From Pseudomonas putida (GTDB lineage Bacteria; Pseudomonadota; Gammaproteobacteria; Pseudomonadales; Pseudomonadaceae): DNA of 64,000 nucleotides. Positions 40,361 to 49,718 of this stretch are shown here, in pieces. A model generated the notes under the pieces. The model did not search any database, had not been told where the DNA came from, and saw only the letters and a list, made by a program, of their open reading frames with translations. The translations under genes were made by a program, and so were the position numbers. Every line of letters begins with the position of its first letter. Position 1 is the stretch's first letter. The stretch is from contig CP163498.1 in assembly GCA_041071465.1 (NCBI GenBank), forward strand, positions 1,950,001 to 2,014,000, read 5' to 3'.

Positions 40361-41641
40361 ATGGCAACCCTAGAAAAAATTCGCTACACCCCCAGCCAAA
40401 TCAAGCTGCTAGACGGTGAGTTGCACAGAACACCAGCGTCAGCTAAGAACATCATCGAGTCACTCCCGCAAATCGTTTGGGCTGACCAGACCCCGTGGAG
40501 AGAGGCGAACCTTTGGGCATTCGAGCAGGCGAGCAAAAGTACCGACTCGAAAACTACTTTATCTTCGATCACCCACCTTCATGCTTATGCCAAATGGCTA
40601 GAGCGACAAAATGTTCAGTGGTGGCATTTTCCGGCGCGTGAGGCAGATCGATGCTTAGTGAGGTTCCGAGGCGACCTGATCGCGGCTAGAGATTGCGGAG
40701 AGCTGGCACCGTCTACGGCGTCTCAACGCATGGCGGCAGTTGTCAGATTCTATAAGTGGTTGGCAGCGTCCCGGTTGCTGTCTACAGAATGGCCCATGTG
40801 GACTGACGAGCAAGTCGGCGTCCGGCTGGTGGATGAGTTCGGTTTTGCTAGAACGATGATGGTCGCGACCACAAATTTAGCGATCCCAAATCGCAAGTCT
40901 CAGGGAGAAAAGCTTGAAGATGGGCTCATCCCACTTACCGCAGAGGCTGCCAGTCAGGTGGTCAGCTTCGCTTTGATACATGGGAATTATGAGCTCTACC
41001 TTCTATTGAGACTCGGCTTCGGCACAGGGATGCGGATAGGCACGCTATGTGATCTGAGGATCGCCACAATTAAGCGGGCCGTGCCTGATCCCATGTTCCC
41101 AGGTTTCAACAAGCTTGCAGTTGGCCCAGGAGCGCACCCGCCAGTACACACTAAGTTTGGTGTTACAGGTCAGATCTGGATCAGCGACGAAGATCTGAAG
41201 CTTTTGAATGAATACATTTACTCGACACGAAGGTTAGCCCGCCAGAGCCAGGCTGCCCCTGATAGCCGCGATGTGATCTTCCTGAGTCGTTACGGGAAAG
41301 CTTTCGGCCACGGAGATGGCAATGCTAGTCGCGGTATCAGTGTACAACTGGGCAGGCTGCGAAAAGACGGAATTTCAAATGGGATCAGTGCCTTTCGAAA
41401 CTTCCGATTTCATCAAAGTAGGTGCACTTTCGCAACTGAACTCGCTCGCATTGCATTAAAACACGGCTCAGTTAGCACGGCTATTCAACTGGTTCGACAA
41501 GCACTGCTACATAAAAGCGAAAAAACCTCCCTTACCTATATTCGCTTCATCGAGAAGATGGAAGTTATGTCAGAAATAGCGGACGCTTTCACACGTGACT
41601 TCTTAGGAATAGCCGGCTCGGATGCATTCGGCGATGAGTAA
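40361..41641 (+). CDS. ginA: Tyrosine recombinase, first of three (GinA-like / Tn554 TnpA-like)
   Basis: 426-residue site-specific recombinase. The N-terminal SAM-like core-binding domain covers ~45-150. Catalytic residues are visible: Arg225 in GTGMRIGTLCDL, His351/Arg354 in FHQSRCTFATEL, His384 in LLHKSEKT and the nucleophile Tyr393 in LTYIRF. First gene of the four-gene recombination operon of the island, transcribed inward from the left end; its end overlaps the second recombinase by 8 bp. Confidence 0.88.
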   Translation: MATLEKIRYTPSQIKLLDGELHRTPASAKNIIESLPQIVWADQTPWREANLWAFEQASKSTDSKTTLSSITHLHAYAKWLERQNVQWWHFPAREADRCLVRFRGDLIAARDCGELAPSTASQRMAAVVRFYKWLAASRLLSTEWPMWTDEQVGVRLVDEFGFARTMMVATTNLAIPNRKSQGEKLEDGLIPLTAEAASQVVSFALIHGNYELYLLLRLGFGTGMRIGTLCDLRIATIKRAVPDPMFPGFNKLAVGPGAHPPVHTKFGVTGQIWISDEDLKLLNEYIYSTRRLARQSQAAPDSRDVIFLSRYGKAFGHGDGNASRGISVQLGRLRKDGISNGISAFRNFRFHQSRCTFATELARIALKHGSVSTAIQLVRQALLHKSEKTSLTYIRFIEKMEVMSEIADAFTRDFLGIAGSDAFGDE

Positions 41642-43337
41642 AATTCTAGACCTAACCTTTCCAGCGCTCCCCTATGGCACGCATGAAGCTAAGTTTGACC
41701 TAGCTTCTTTGCTCTACATCGGGGCCTCTAAAGCCCCCGCTGACAAGGTTATGAAATTGATTGAGGCTGGCCATTTCGGCCTACCTGACGCTAAGCGATT
41801 CCCGCTGGTTCAGGCATTGCATGACGAATTAACCGCACAGATAGTCCGTGGCGTTCAGCAAGTTACTGTCAAAACCAGAATACGAACTTTGCGCACATTT
41901 TTCTCATGGTGTGACCAGAACACTTCCCAGGCGACTATAGAGCAAGTCGCTGCGTCCTACCAATCTTGGGTAGAACACTTGATCCAGAGAGTGCGGGTCA
42001 ATCGAGACTTAAAAAATATGACCGCCTACAGGCAGGCAAAAACGATTGACAACCTACTAAAGCCTTGCCTCCGGCTCACTGTCGGCCTTCTATCCACAAC
42101 TAGGCTTAGGGTGAGCTCAAAAAAAAATAGAGCCTTGGGCACAGAGGCTGACAAACAAAACTTAGAGGAGCTCTTTAGGTTCGGCAGCTTATTGATGGAT
42201 CTATCAAATAACTTAACGGTAGAGGCGATGACTGGACCTCTGCCGTTATTAATAAAATTAAAATCCGGCGATGTACTTACTGAACAACCGGGGCTGCTAA
42301 ACATAAATATCGAAGATTCCTGCCAAGCCACCTCAGAAAAAAATAGATTTTTAGAGCGCAGAGCGGCAATTCCACCTCATCTGGTTTTTGAAAAGCGGAA
42401 ATCCCTGGTAAACCTCCGGATAGAAGTCGAGATTTTAATTTTCATATCCCAGACCGGAATGAATCTTTCCCAAGCCGCAAGACTGAAAGTTGGAAGTTTT
42501 AGATATAAGACCGATGGGGATGACGTTGTAGTTTACAGAGTCTACAAGGGGCGTCTGGGCGGAGAGGCTGAGTTTGTAATATTCAAAGAATATGTACCAC
42601 TATTCAAGAGATACCTAGAATGGGTTAAAATTTTAGGAGTCGCTGACGACGACCGATTGTTCCCCTTTGTGTACTCAAACAAGATACCCGTCGAGGGTAG
42701 CTTTCCAACATTTCAGGGTATTATTTCTCGGTGCAGAACACTAGGAATAAAACATTTCCGCCCTATGGCCTTGCGTAAGTCTAGAATCAATTGGTTACTT
42801 CGGAAAAGTCGCAGTCCTGACCTCGTGGCTGAAATGGCCCAGCATACAAAAGAAACCTTGCTACATATATATGAGGAGCCACATCACCAAGCAGCGGCTG
42901 TAGAGATATCTCGATTCTATCGAATGACCGATCCAGCTGTCGCGTCAGTGGGGCCCGGAATGTGTATAGCACCAGTTCATCCCATCATGTCGGGCACGTT
43001 ATTGGATGGAGCCTATAAGCCTGATTGCTCAACACCTGCAGGTTGCCTTTTCTGCGAATACCAACGCGATGTAGATAGCGAAGATTACGTGTGGTCCTTA
43101 GCTACCTATAAATACCTAAAAGCGTTGGAACTAGATCGTTCTGTTCCTTCCAAAGAAACAAAAAAAGATCACCCCATAACTACACTGATAAACCGCATAG
43201 ATACAAAGCTTAACCATTTTTCCAAAAGTGGTGAGCCTCGCACATCTTGGGTGCTAGAATCTGAGAACAGAATGAGAGAAGGCCGCTTTCATCGCAACTA
43301 TGAGGGACTAATACAACTTATGGAGCTAGCGCGGTGA
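41634..43337 (+). CDS. ginB: Tyrosine recombinase, second of three (GinB-like), atypical catalytic residues
   Basis: 567-residue integrase-family protein. The arginine I position reads TGMNLSQAARL (Asn where Arg is expected) and the His-x-x-Arg box reads ALRKSRINWLL (Leu for His), while AQHTKETLLHIYEEP retains His and Tyr. It may therefore act as a partner rather than a lone catalyst. A C-terminal Cys cluster (CSTPAGCLFCEY) suggests a zinc site. ATG at 41634 overlaps the ginA stop; a start 12 bp upstream is possible. AT-rich codon use unlike flanking core genes. Confidence 0.82.
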   Translation: MSKILDLTFPALPYGTHEAKFDLASLLYIGASKAPADKVMKLIEAGHFGLPDAKRFPLVQALHDELTAQIVRGVQQVTVKTRIRTLRTFFSWCDQNTSQATIEQVAASYQSWVEHLIQRVRVNRDLKNMTAYRQAKTIDNLLKPCLRLTVGLLSTTRLRVSSKKNRALGTEADKQNLEELFRFGSLLMDLSNNLTVEAMTGPLPLLIKLKSGDVLTEQPGLLNINIEDSCQATSEKNRFLERRAAIPPHLVFEKRKSLVNLRIEVEILIFISQTGMNLSQAARLKVGSFRYKTDGDDVVVYRVYKGRLGGEAEFVIFKEYVPLFKRYLEWVKILGVADDDRLFPFVYSNKIPVEGSFPTFQGIISRCRTLGIKHFRPMALRKSRINWLLRKSRSPDLVAEMAQHTKETLLHIYEEPHHQAAAVEISRFYRMTDPAVASVGPGMCIAPVHPIMSGTLLDGAYKPDCSTPAGCLFCEYQRDVDSEDYVWSLATYKYLKALELDRSVPSKETKKDHPITTLINRIDTKLNHFSKSGEPRTSWVLESENRMREGRFHRNYEGLIQLMELAR

Positions 43338-45385
43338 TGCCGAGTATGGTTTTTGCTGGATTGAATATAGTTACAGCCACGGCATCGCCAAGCGACGTGA
43401 ATTTTATGCCGAGCGCGTGGCCGCCCGCACCTGACTTTCCAATCTGCATATCTACCGAGGGTGAAATAACAGCGAGGTATGGCGATAACGAGTGGGACCT
43501 AACACCATGGGCAGGCTTTGTACTAAAGCTAAACTTTGGAGAGTCTAAGAGAAAAAGATCCGGAGATATCAGCCCGGAGAACTCTGAAATCTTCAAACGC
43601 ATTGTAGCATTTTGGATTTACGGCCCTAATCCGTGTAGAGAAATCCGGACATTAGTGGGTCACTATGAAAATTTTAGACAGATCTTCACATACTGCACAA
43701 AGAACAATCTTCTAGCGACTGACTTGTATCGATTCCCAAAAGTTATTGAAAGCTTCTCTAAGGTCGTCTGGCCGTCTCAGGCTCGTCGACTTATCGTACT
43801 GCTTCATACCTTATGGGAGCAACGCGAGCATTCTGGCGTATACATTCTTGACGCCAAAGGAATAGCCGAATTACAGTCAAAAATCCCTTCACATGAAAAA
43901 TCACAGACAGCTTATATCCCACCCCGTATATGGCTATATCAATTAAGTCGACTCCGTGATTTCCTTGAAGACTTCAGGAATAACTTAGGTGCTTTGGAGG
44001 CATGTGCGGAATACTGCCTTCAAGCATACGCTCTAAACGCCGGAAGCTTGAGAGCTTCATGCTCACAACAATTGACAAAATATAACCTCCCCTTTGTATC
44101 ACTAAACAATCCAGCTTTAAAGTCAAAGTTATTTAGCGGTCATAAATTTGGCCCTTTTTATATCACCGCCGAAAATTTTGGGATATTGGATCTGCTAGAG
44201 AAATGGTGTGGAGATGTCCGACATAATGGCGCCACCATCTTGTCGCAGTATTTTTCAATGGCTAGCAATATCGGTAAAGCATACTTACTGAATTTTACGC
44301 TAATGCGTATCGATGAAACATCCTCGCTCAGATCCGATTGCTTGGTGATTGAAAAAGACAAGATTACAAAAGAGGACATTTACCTCCTTAGAGGCTCGAC
44401 TAACAAAACAATCGAGGACGATGAAGCATACTGGATCACCTCCCCATCTTCTAACTTGGCCATTGAGGTAATGAACTCCGTAAGCAAATTTAGGACCAGG
44501 TGTGCCTCCTTCAACTCAAATATTTCATTGACTGAGGAAGACAAACAAAATCCTTTTCTTGCACTTAGAGCTTACGAGCCATGGCGTAGAAGTACCAGAT
44601 TTGATACCACCCCCGATATCCGCTGCCATGAACTCCATTACAGTATGTTTCTAAGCAGATATCCAAGATTATTTGATACGAACGAGCTTAAGATCCAGGA
44701 AGGCGATTTAGTAGGGGCTCTTTTGATCACTCCAACATTATCCCCTGCAAAATATGCTGTGGGTAAAATCTGGCCGCTTGCATGGCATCAGCTTCGGCGC
44801 ACGGGGGCGGTTAACATGAGCGCCTCAGGGATTGTGAGCGATCCCTCAGTTCAGTATCAACTGAAGCATGCGAGTCGTGCCATGACTAGGTATTATGGAA
44901 ATGGGTATTACCATCTCAATGCTAACCTAAATCAAGAAGCGCAGGCTGAGTATATCCGCGCCATGTATGAATCAGTGGCTAGAAGCTTCTCTGCACTCAA
45001 CACCTCTACCTTCGTAAGCCCACATGGCGAAAAGAGAAAAGATCAAATTTTAAATCTAGTCAGCGTGAAAGATCACAACAAGCTTGTAAAGGCTGCGAAA
45101 GATGGCGCGATTGGTTACCGCGAAATTCTTCTAGGAGCATGCGCCAACCCAATGCCCTGCCCCTATGGGGGGATAGATTATGTTGGCAGATGTGGTGGTG
45201 GCGATGGCAAACCCCCGTGTCTTGATCTGCTGATTGATAAGGGTAAAAAACAACAAATCCTAAAATTGCGGGAAGTCCTTCAAAAGCGTTCGAGAGATGC
45301 CGAAGATGGATCACCATTCCATATATCAATCAACTATCAGCTGCAGGCTGTAGAGAGCGTCTTGGATGTCATCAAAAATTCCTAA
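43337..45385 (+). CDS. ginC: Tyrosine recombinase, third of three (GinC-like)
   Basis: 682 residues, the largest recombinase of the trio. The C-terminal catalytic domain keeps Arg in FTLMRIDETSSLR (~325), HQLRRTGAVNM (His-x-x-Arg, ~490) and LKHASRAMTRYYG (His and Tyr, ~512-525). A Cys-rich tail (CANPMPCPYGGIDYVGRCGGG, read in two blocks, then KPPCLDL) may bind zinc. Starts at TGATG overlapping ginB; ends overlapping ginD by 20 bp. Confidence 0.83.
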   Translation: MPSMVFAGLNIVTATASPSDVNFMPSAWPPAPDFPICISTEGEITARYGDNEWDLTPWAGFVLKLNFGESKRKRSGDISPENSEIFKRIVAFWIYGPNPCREIRTLVGHYENFRQIFTYCTKNNLLATDLYRFPKVIESFSKVVWPSQARRLIVLLHTLWEQREHSGVYILDAKGIAELQSKIPSHEKSQTAYIPPRIWLYQLSRLRDFLEDFRNNLGALEACAEYCLQAYALNAGSLRASCSQQLTKYNLPFVSLNNPALKSKLFSGHKFGPFYITAENFGILDLLEKWCGDVRHNGATILSQYFSMASNIGKAYLLNFTLMRIDETSSLRSDCLVIEKDKITKEDIYLLRGSTNKTIEDDEAYWITSPSSNLAIEVMNSVSKFRTRCASFNSNISLTEEDKQNPFLALRAYEPWRRSTRFDTTPDIRCHELHYSMFLSRYPRLFDTNELKIQEGDLVGALLITPTLSPAKYAVGKIWPLAWHQLRRTGAVNMSASGIVSDPSVQYQLKHASRAMTRYYGNGYYHLNANLNQEAQAEYIRAMYESVARSFSALNTSTFVSPHGEKRKDQILNLVSVKDHNKLVKAAKDGAIGYREILLGACANPMPCPYGGIDYVGRCGGGDGKPPCLDLLIDKGKKQQILKLREVLQKRSRDAEDGSPFHISINYQLQAVESVLDVIKNS

Positions 45386-45803
45386 TTCACCTCGCGGCGG
45401 GCGTGCCGAGACAGCGTTCCGTGAGGCTTTTGACAGGCTCAAGCGGGGTAAACCGAACCTATTACCTAAGGGAACGCGGGTTACTCAAAATAACGTGGCC
45501 AGGGAGGCGGGTTTAGATCCATCGGCTTTGAAAAAAGCCAGGTTTCCCACACTTGTTGAGGAGATCCAGTATTGGATCAACCAGTACGGTGATGAGCAAC
45601 CCCGCTCTCCATCACAATCAATTTACGCTCAGCGCAATCGCAATAGGACGCTACGGGAGCAAATTGAGGCACTCAAAAGCCAACGGGATAATGCTCTGGC
45701 TCTGCTAGTGGAGGCTGACTCAAAAATCCTTGAACTCACGATGGAAAATCAACGGCTCCAAGCAACAAAGCCAAAAAGCAACATTTCCAAGTTAGGCAGG
45801 TAA
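45366..45803 (+). CDS. ginD: Small HTH/coiled-coil protein of the recombination operon (GinD-like)
   Basis: 145 residues: a helix-turn-helix-like stretch VTQNNVAREAGLDPSALKKA (~40-59) followed by a coiled coil (NRTLREQIEALKSQRDNALA, then LLVEADSKILELTMENQRLQ). Length and layout match the small fourth gene of GInt islands and TnpC of Tn554, accessory factors for recombination. It overlaps ginC and closes the operon. Confidence 0.75.
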   Translation: MSSKIPNSPRGGRAETAFREAFDRLKRGKPNLLPKGTRVTQNNVAREAGLDPSALKKARFPTLVEEIQYWINQYGDEQPRSPSQSIYAQRNRNRTLREQIEALKSQRDNALALLVEADSKILELTMENQRLQATKPKSNISKLGR

Positions 45804-46036
45804 GCCGAGACTTTCTCACCCATTTGCATTTCGGCATGACCAGATATTTCCGACGGATTTGATCATCTGACGTGCTCGCATCTCCACAGACATTATTGTC
45901 AGCGGGTGAAAGTTCGCCGGGGTTGAAATCGGAAAGGGAATGGAAGCTCGAAGGGTGAGAGGTTTTCACATCTTGTTTTCTTCGAGCTTCGATGGGATCG
46001 CTCTGAGCAGTCACCGTTTCAGATGGTGCTCGGTGC

Positions 46037-47467
46037 TCAGTCCCTATGAGTTCTAACACCTTGCTTACTAACGTGAGCAATAGGCCGATAACGAATGGCA
46101 TCCGTGGATGAATCATAGAACGATTGGTAAAATGTGAATTCTTCGCGACCTCTTATCTTACACATCCTTTCTACCATTTCTAAAAGCTTATACTTATCTG
46201 AATCCGCTGTTTTTATCCCAAATATAATTCCGTCCAGGTCATCAAAGCTATAACGAAGCTTCCTATCTTCTTCGTTAAGATAGGAGTTAAACTGAGACTT
46301 TAGAATAAGCCTGTACTCCTGTTCATTCGACCAGTGCCTTGTTTTCACTGTAAGGCTTTTAAAATTGTCCCTGTGGTAATTATCCCGCCATTGTGAATAA
46401 TTCTCGAAGACATCTGATTTTCTCGAGCTTACATTTCCATTTTTATCGGTATACCATTTATCTATAACTTCCTGTGCACCATATGCAGCCAGGCTACAAA
46501 AAAAATCAAGATTAGGGCTCTTTTCTGTATAAGATACTTTAGTGAAATGAAATTTGGTTTGAGTCCACCACTTTATGCCCTGCTTTAATCCGGGTTTCAT
46601 AAGCGAGATCCCTGGCTGCCCTTCCTCATTGTTTACTTTAAATTTTAGACAAACGCCTTGGTGGTTATTGCCATATGTACCCCAGATTGCCGAGTTCTCA
46701 CAATTCTCCATAAAACAGCTTACGAACCATTCAGAGGTTGTGAGTCTGATCCTGGATGTCAAAAACTCTTCTGGAAAATCTATGCAAAGCCGTGTCCAAT
46801 TTTTGGATTCGCCTATTTTAGATCTAGCATAACCTTTTACCAAGTCATCACTTCTTAAAAATGCCAGCGCAGAACTATCGAATTCAACGTTTAACAGCTC
46901 GTCACCTAGCCCTTCTAGATAATCTAGAAGGTTGGTTGAAACTGCTAGCAACTCTTCATGCGAAGCGCCATTTATACCGAAGCCTTTTTCAACAAGCTTG
47001 TAGGAAACTAACACTTCAGAAATAATATGCATTGCAAAGGATTGAATCGATCGCAGGTGCAGTATTAGCTCGTGTTGATTTACTTGCCGCCCCTTAAAAG
47101 CCAAAACTGCGATATGTCTTTTTACATTTGGCGAGTCAAAAAATCTCGATACAAGACCGGCGATCTCTTTGTAATTTTCAGGTGGTACTGCTTGAATGTC
47201 ATAATTTGGAAATATCGGAAAATCTAAAGTTTCAAACTCCCCAGTAAAATATTGAGTATTTCGAATGAGTAAGCAGTCCATGAAGTGCTGGAAGAAATTC
47301 TCCCATACGACCGAATCCCCTTTCCATACGATCTCCCGATGTCCTTCCAGTGGGTCGTTGAGCTTTTCCGGTGGCGAGAAATAGATATAGCACCCTTCCA
47401 GCTCGCTTTCTCTGGTACCGCCAAGCAGGCTACTGACAGGACGAAACCTATAAAGATGATTGAGCAC
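46037..47467 (-). CDS. DUF2971-family protein
   Basis: 476-residue protein with the DUF2971 signature near the start (LYRFRP ... CYIYFSPPEKLNDPLEG, ~3-45) and C-terminal blocks WGTYGNNHQGVCLKFKV and HWSNEQEYRLIL typical of the family. GTG at 47467 is chosen because GGAGGG lies seven bases upstream and homology starts at LNHLYRF; ATG codons at 47506 and 47518 lack a site. AT-rich (about 40% GC by eye). Function unknown; such genes often occur on islands and near defence genes, but a defence role here is speculation. Confidence 0.75.
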   Translation of the reverse strand: MLNHLYRFRPVSSLLGGTRESELEGCYIYFSPPEKLNDPLEGHREIVWKGDSVVWENFFQHFMDCLLIRNTQYFTGEFETLDFPIFPNYDIQAVPPENYKEIAGLVSRFFDSPNVKRHIAVLAFKGRQVNQHELILHLRSIQSFAMHIISEVLVSYKLVEKGFGINGASHEELLAVSTNLLDYLEGLGDELLNVEFDSSALAFLRSDDLVKGYARSKIGESKNWTRLCIDFPEEFLTSRIRLTTSEWFVSCFMENCENSAIWGTYGNNHQGVCLKFKVNNEEGQPGISLMKPGLKQGIKWWTQTKFHFTKVSYTEKSPNLDFFCSLAAYGAQEVIDKWYTDKNGNVSSRKSDVFENYSQWRDNYHRDNFKSLTVKTRHWSNEQEYRLILKSQFNSYLNEEDRKLRYSFDDLDGIIFGIKTADSDKYKLLEMVERMCKIRGREEFTFYQSFYDSSTDAIRYRPIAHVSKQGVRTHRD

Positions 47468-47675
47468 TGCCGTCCCTCCGTGTCTGTTTGAGCTTCTATT
47501 TTTCACCATGCTGGGCATCTGCGCTTAGATCTTCCCTGTGACTGCAAGTCACACTAGCAAGATTACGTCAGTTAACGATCGCTTCGGTCCGTTTTTTGCC
47601 GATCATGGTCAAAATGTGTGCATGGCAAATCCGGTGGTATCGATGGTAAGCACGAATGCAGAAGACTGGTCCGGT

Positions 47676-47831
47676 AGAAGAGCTCAACGGCCTACCACTG
47701 CGCATGGCACCTACCCAGTTGTTTAGCGTCTTAACGGGCATCTCTAGCTGGCGGGGAGCCTCGGTTGTGTCAACGCTTTCAGCTAGCGCAACGGCCTGAG
47801 CCTTGAACCCATCAGTGTGGTTACGGCGAGT
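47676..47831 (-). pseudogene. Remnant of an IS3-family OrfA transposase
   Basis: Translated on the minus strand this stretch reads TRRNHTDGFKAQAVALAES ... TEAPRQLEMPVKTLNNWV ... RSGRPLSSS, matching the N-terminal helix-turn-helix of IS3-family OrfA proteins (R-R-x-H/Y-T-x-x-FK-x-x-AV). No OrfB, no proper start and no terminal repeats were found, so only a decayed fragment remains. It marks an older insertion inside the island. Confidence 0.6.
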
Positions 47832-47933
47832 GCTCGAGTACCTGGTAACCTTAGCGATCTAAGTATCGCTTTTTGGCGTCCGTTGTTACGGGAAAGGTCC
47901 AGCAATCCTTTTTCACTCCCATAAATGCTGGCC

Positions 47934-47994
47934 TGTAAACCACTTTTTTTACTTGTAAACCACTTTGGTTTACAGTGAAAAAAGTAGTTTACAC
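47934..47994 (+). promoter_or_regulatory. Operator-like repeats before the COG4861-like gene
   Basis: Four half-sites of TGTAAACCACTT type within 61 bp: one direct copy at 47934, a perfect dyad TGTAAACC-ACTTT-GGTTTACA at 47954-47974, and an inverted AAGTAGTTTACAC at 47982. The cluster ends 11 bp before the ATG at 48006 and most likely binds a dimeric regulator, plausibly the gene's own product (AbiEi-type antitoxins autoregulate). Confidence 0.65.
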
Positions 47995-48005
47995 GAAGCC
48001 AGGAC

Positions 48006-49024
48006 ATGCCGGATTTACAAGACGAAGCTAAGACCTACATCGAGTCCGCTCTAGGTGTAAAAGCGCACCTAACGCCGATGCCAATTCGGGTCCCCTACAC
48101 CATCCGGGATAGCTACAAGACCTACGAATTGAAAATGCCGATGGGGAAAAGTTCGGCGTTCAATATCATGCTGCTGGTCTCGCGTGATGAGGTTGCTTAT
48201 CCGGGCATCGTGAGCCTTCAGAAGCACATTGAGCTCGTGCACAAGGTCACCAACCAGGTAGTAGTCTACGTCTGCAGATCATTGTCGATTCAAGAGCGCC
48301 ATAGCCTCATCACGCATCAAGTCAACTTCATCCAGCCCAGATTCCAGATGTTCATACCGGAAATAGCACTGGACCTGCGCGAAAGCTTCCGCCTGCGTCG
48401 AGAGCAAAGCGAGCTGTCCGCCCTCTTCCCCGCCGCCCAAGCCATGCTGCTCTCATGCCTGTATGCCGGCAAAACCTACGAAGCCTATTTCACGACGAAC
48501 GCCCTCTTGGGCGACCTCAATTACAGCCGGGTAACTCTCTCGAAGGCTGTGGAACAGCTGACCTCCCTTGAGGTGATTACCCCTGCAAAGAGCGAGCTTC
48601 CGTGGAAGACCTATGCCTTCAACGGGACACCAGCTGAGGTGTTCCGAAAGGCCAAGCGATACCTACGGTCCCCGTCAGAAAGAGAATTGGCATAACCCGC
48701 AACACTCTCCCCATGGCGACCGACGTGTATCTCGCGGGGGAAGCGGCCTTGGCCAAATACACGATGCTAGCGGAGCCTAAGCAGGCCGTATGGGGAATGA
48801 CCAAGAAAGTGTTCAACGATATGCTGGCGCTTGATGCGTTCGAAGTCATAGATTCGTTGGACGAGATCGAGGAATGGGTAGAGATCTGGGCCTATCCGTC
48901 GCTCACCGAAAGGCACTACATAGCAGACGCGGCATCGCTATATCTGAGCCTGGAAGAAAACCCAGACGAACGCATTCAGACTGCGTTGGATGAACTTAAG
49001 CAGCAAGTAAATTGGCTAGCGTAA
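48006..49024 (+). CDS. COG4861 / AbiEi-like DNA-binding protein, one apparent frameshift
   Basis: Two open frames (48006-48695, 48713-49024) join into ~340 residues if one C is added to the run 48670-48673: ...KRYLRSP | VRKRIGITRNTLP | MATDVYLAGEAALAKYTML. The N-terminal half is nuclease-fold-like (YELKMPMG ... VYVCRSLS), followed by winged-helix-like segments (LNYSRVTLSKAVEQLTSLEVI) and the AGEAALAKYTML motif typical of COG4861 and AbiEi-type antitoxins, ending DAASLYLSLEENPDERI. No nucleotidyltransferase toxin follows, so a toxin-antitoxin role is unproven. Confidence 0.62.
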
Positions 49025-49718
49025 AAGGCTTTAGGCAACCTCTTTCGCTGCGTTACGCATAACTTTCAGATAGCCGATGCTCAGGCCCATGGACTCTGCA
49101 GCTAACGAAGCATTCTACGCGGCCAAGGTGGCATCAACTGATGCTACCAGGCATCGCGAGTGAACCAGCAGCGTTCGCCCTCGGCCTTCTCAGCCGGTCG
49201 TCATGCATCACACCGGCTATCAACAAGACGGCTACCGCGAGTACGTAGACGCTTAGCTGCCCTTCACGAAGGGCAGCCAACGGCCAGAAGCAGACCTTCG
49301 ACGTGTTTGGGAAAACTAGGGCTATTCATTGGGGTGAGTTCGAATGCCGCATGTGGGCCAAGCTAAATTAGCAGCCTGGGTCAAAATCGCATCAGCGGCA
49401 ACAACCTAGGCTCTCTAGCTTGCTGGGGCAGAAGGCCACTAGCAGCAGCTAGTGATCGCCGCTATCCTGAGTTCCATAATTTTCGCACCACGGGACGAAT
49501 GAGTTCGCCCCGCTCTAGCAGGGACGCACAATGGAACTCTGTTATAAGTCCCTACCCCATTTGCTCAATGGCTCGCCCTTCTCGTCTAGAGTCGTCTCAT
49601 GCTGGGTGCCAGCCTCGCCCCGTTTGCGGGAGCATGGCTGGCGATCAAACGTGACTGTGCACTGAATGTTTTTTGGAGGACTTTGGCTCGTCAACAACAG
49701 GGTGGGTGGCCTTGCTGC
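49025..49718. other. Gene-free interval on the island
   Basis: No convincing gene. On the minus strand 49032-49100 reads AESMGLSIGYLKVMRNAAKE then stop, an HTH-like C-terminal scrap with an upstream in-frame stop. A perfect hairpin GCTGCCCTT-CACG-AAGGGCAGC lies at 49256-49277. A 68-codon open frame at 49160 looks non-coding. Probably degraded sequence between cargo modules. Confidence 0.4.

Noticed and set aside
40361..45803. Prophage integration module
   Set aside because: Three recombinases in an overlapping operon, no phage structural, lysis or replication genes anywhere in the island.
47538..47726. 62-codon ORF on the plus strand
   Set aside because: Lies over the IS3 OrfA remnant that reads well on the minus strand.
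49160..49366. 68-codon ORF in the island gap
   Set aside because: Arg/Ser-rich translation without domain or start signal.
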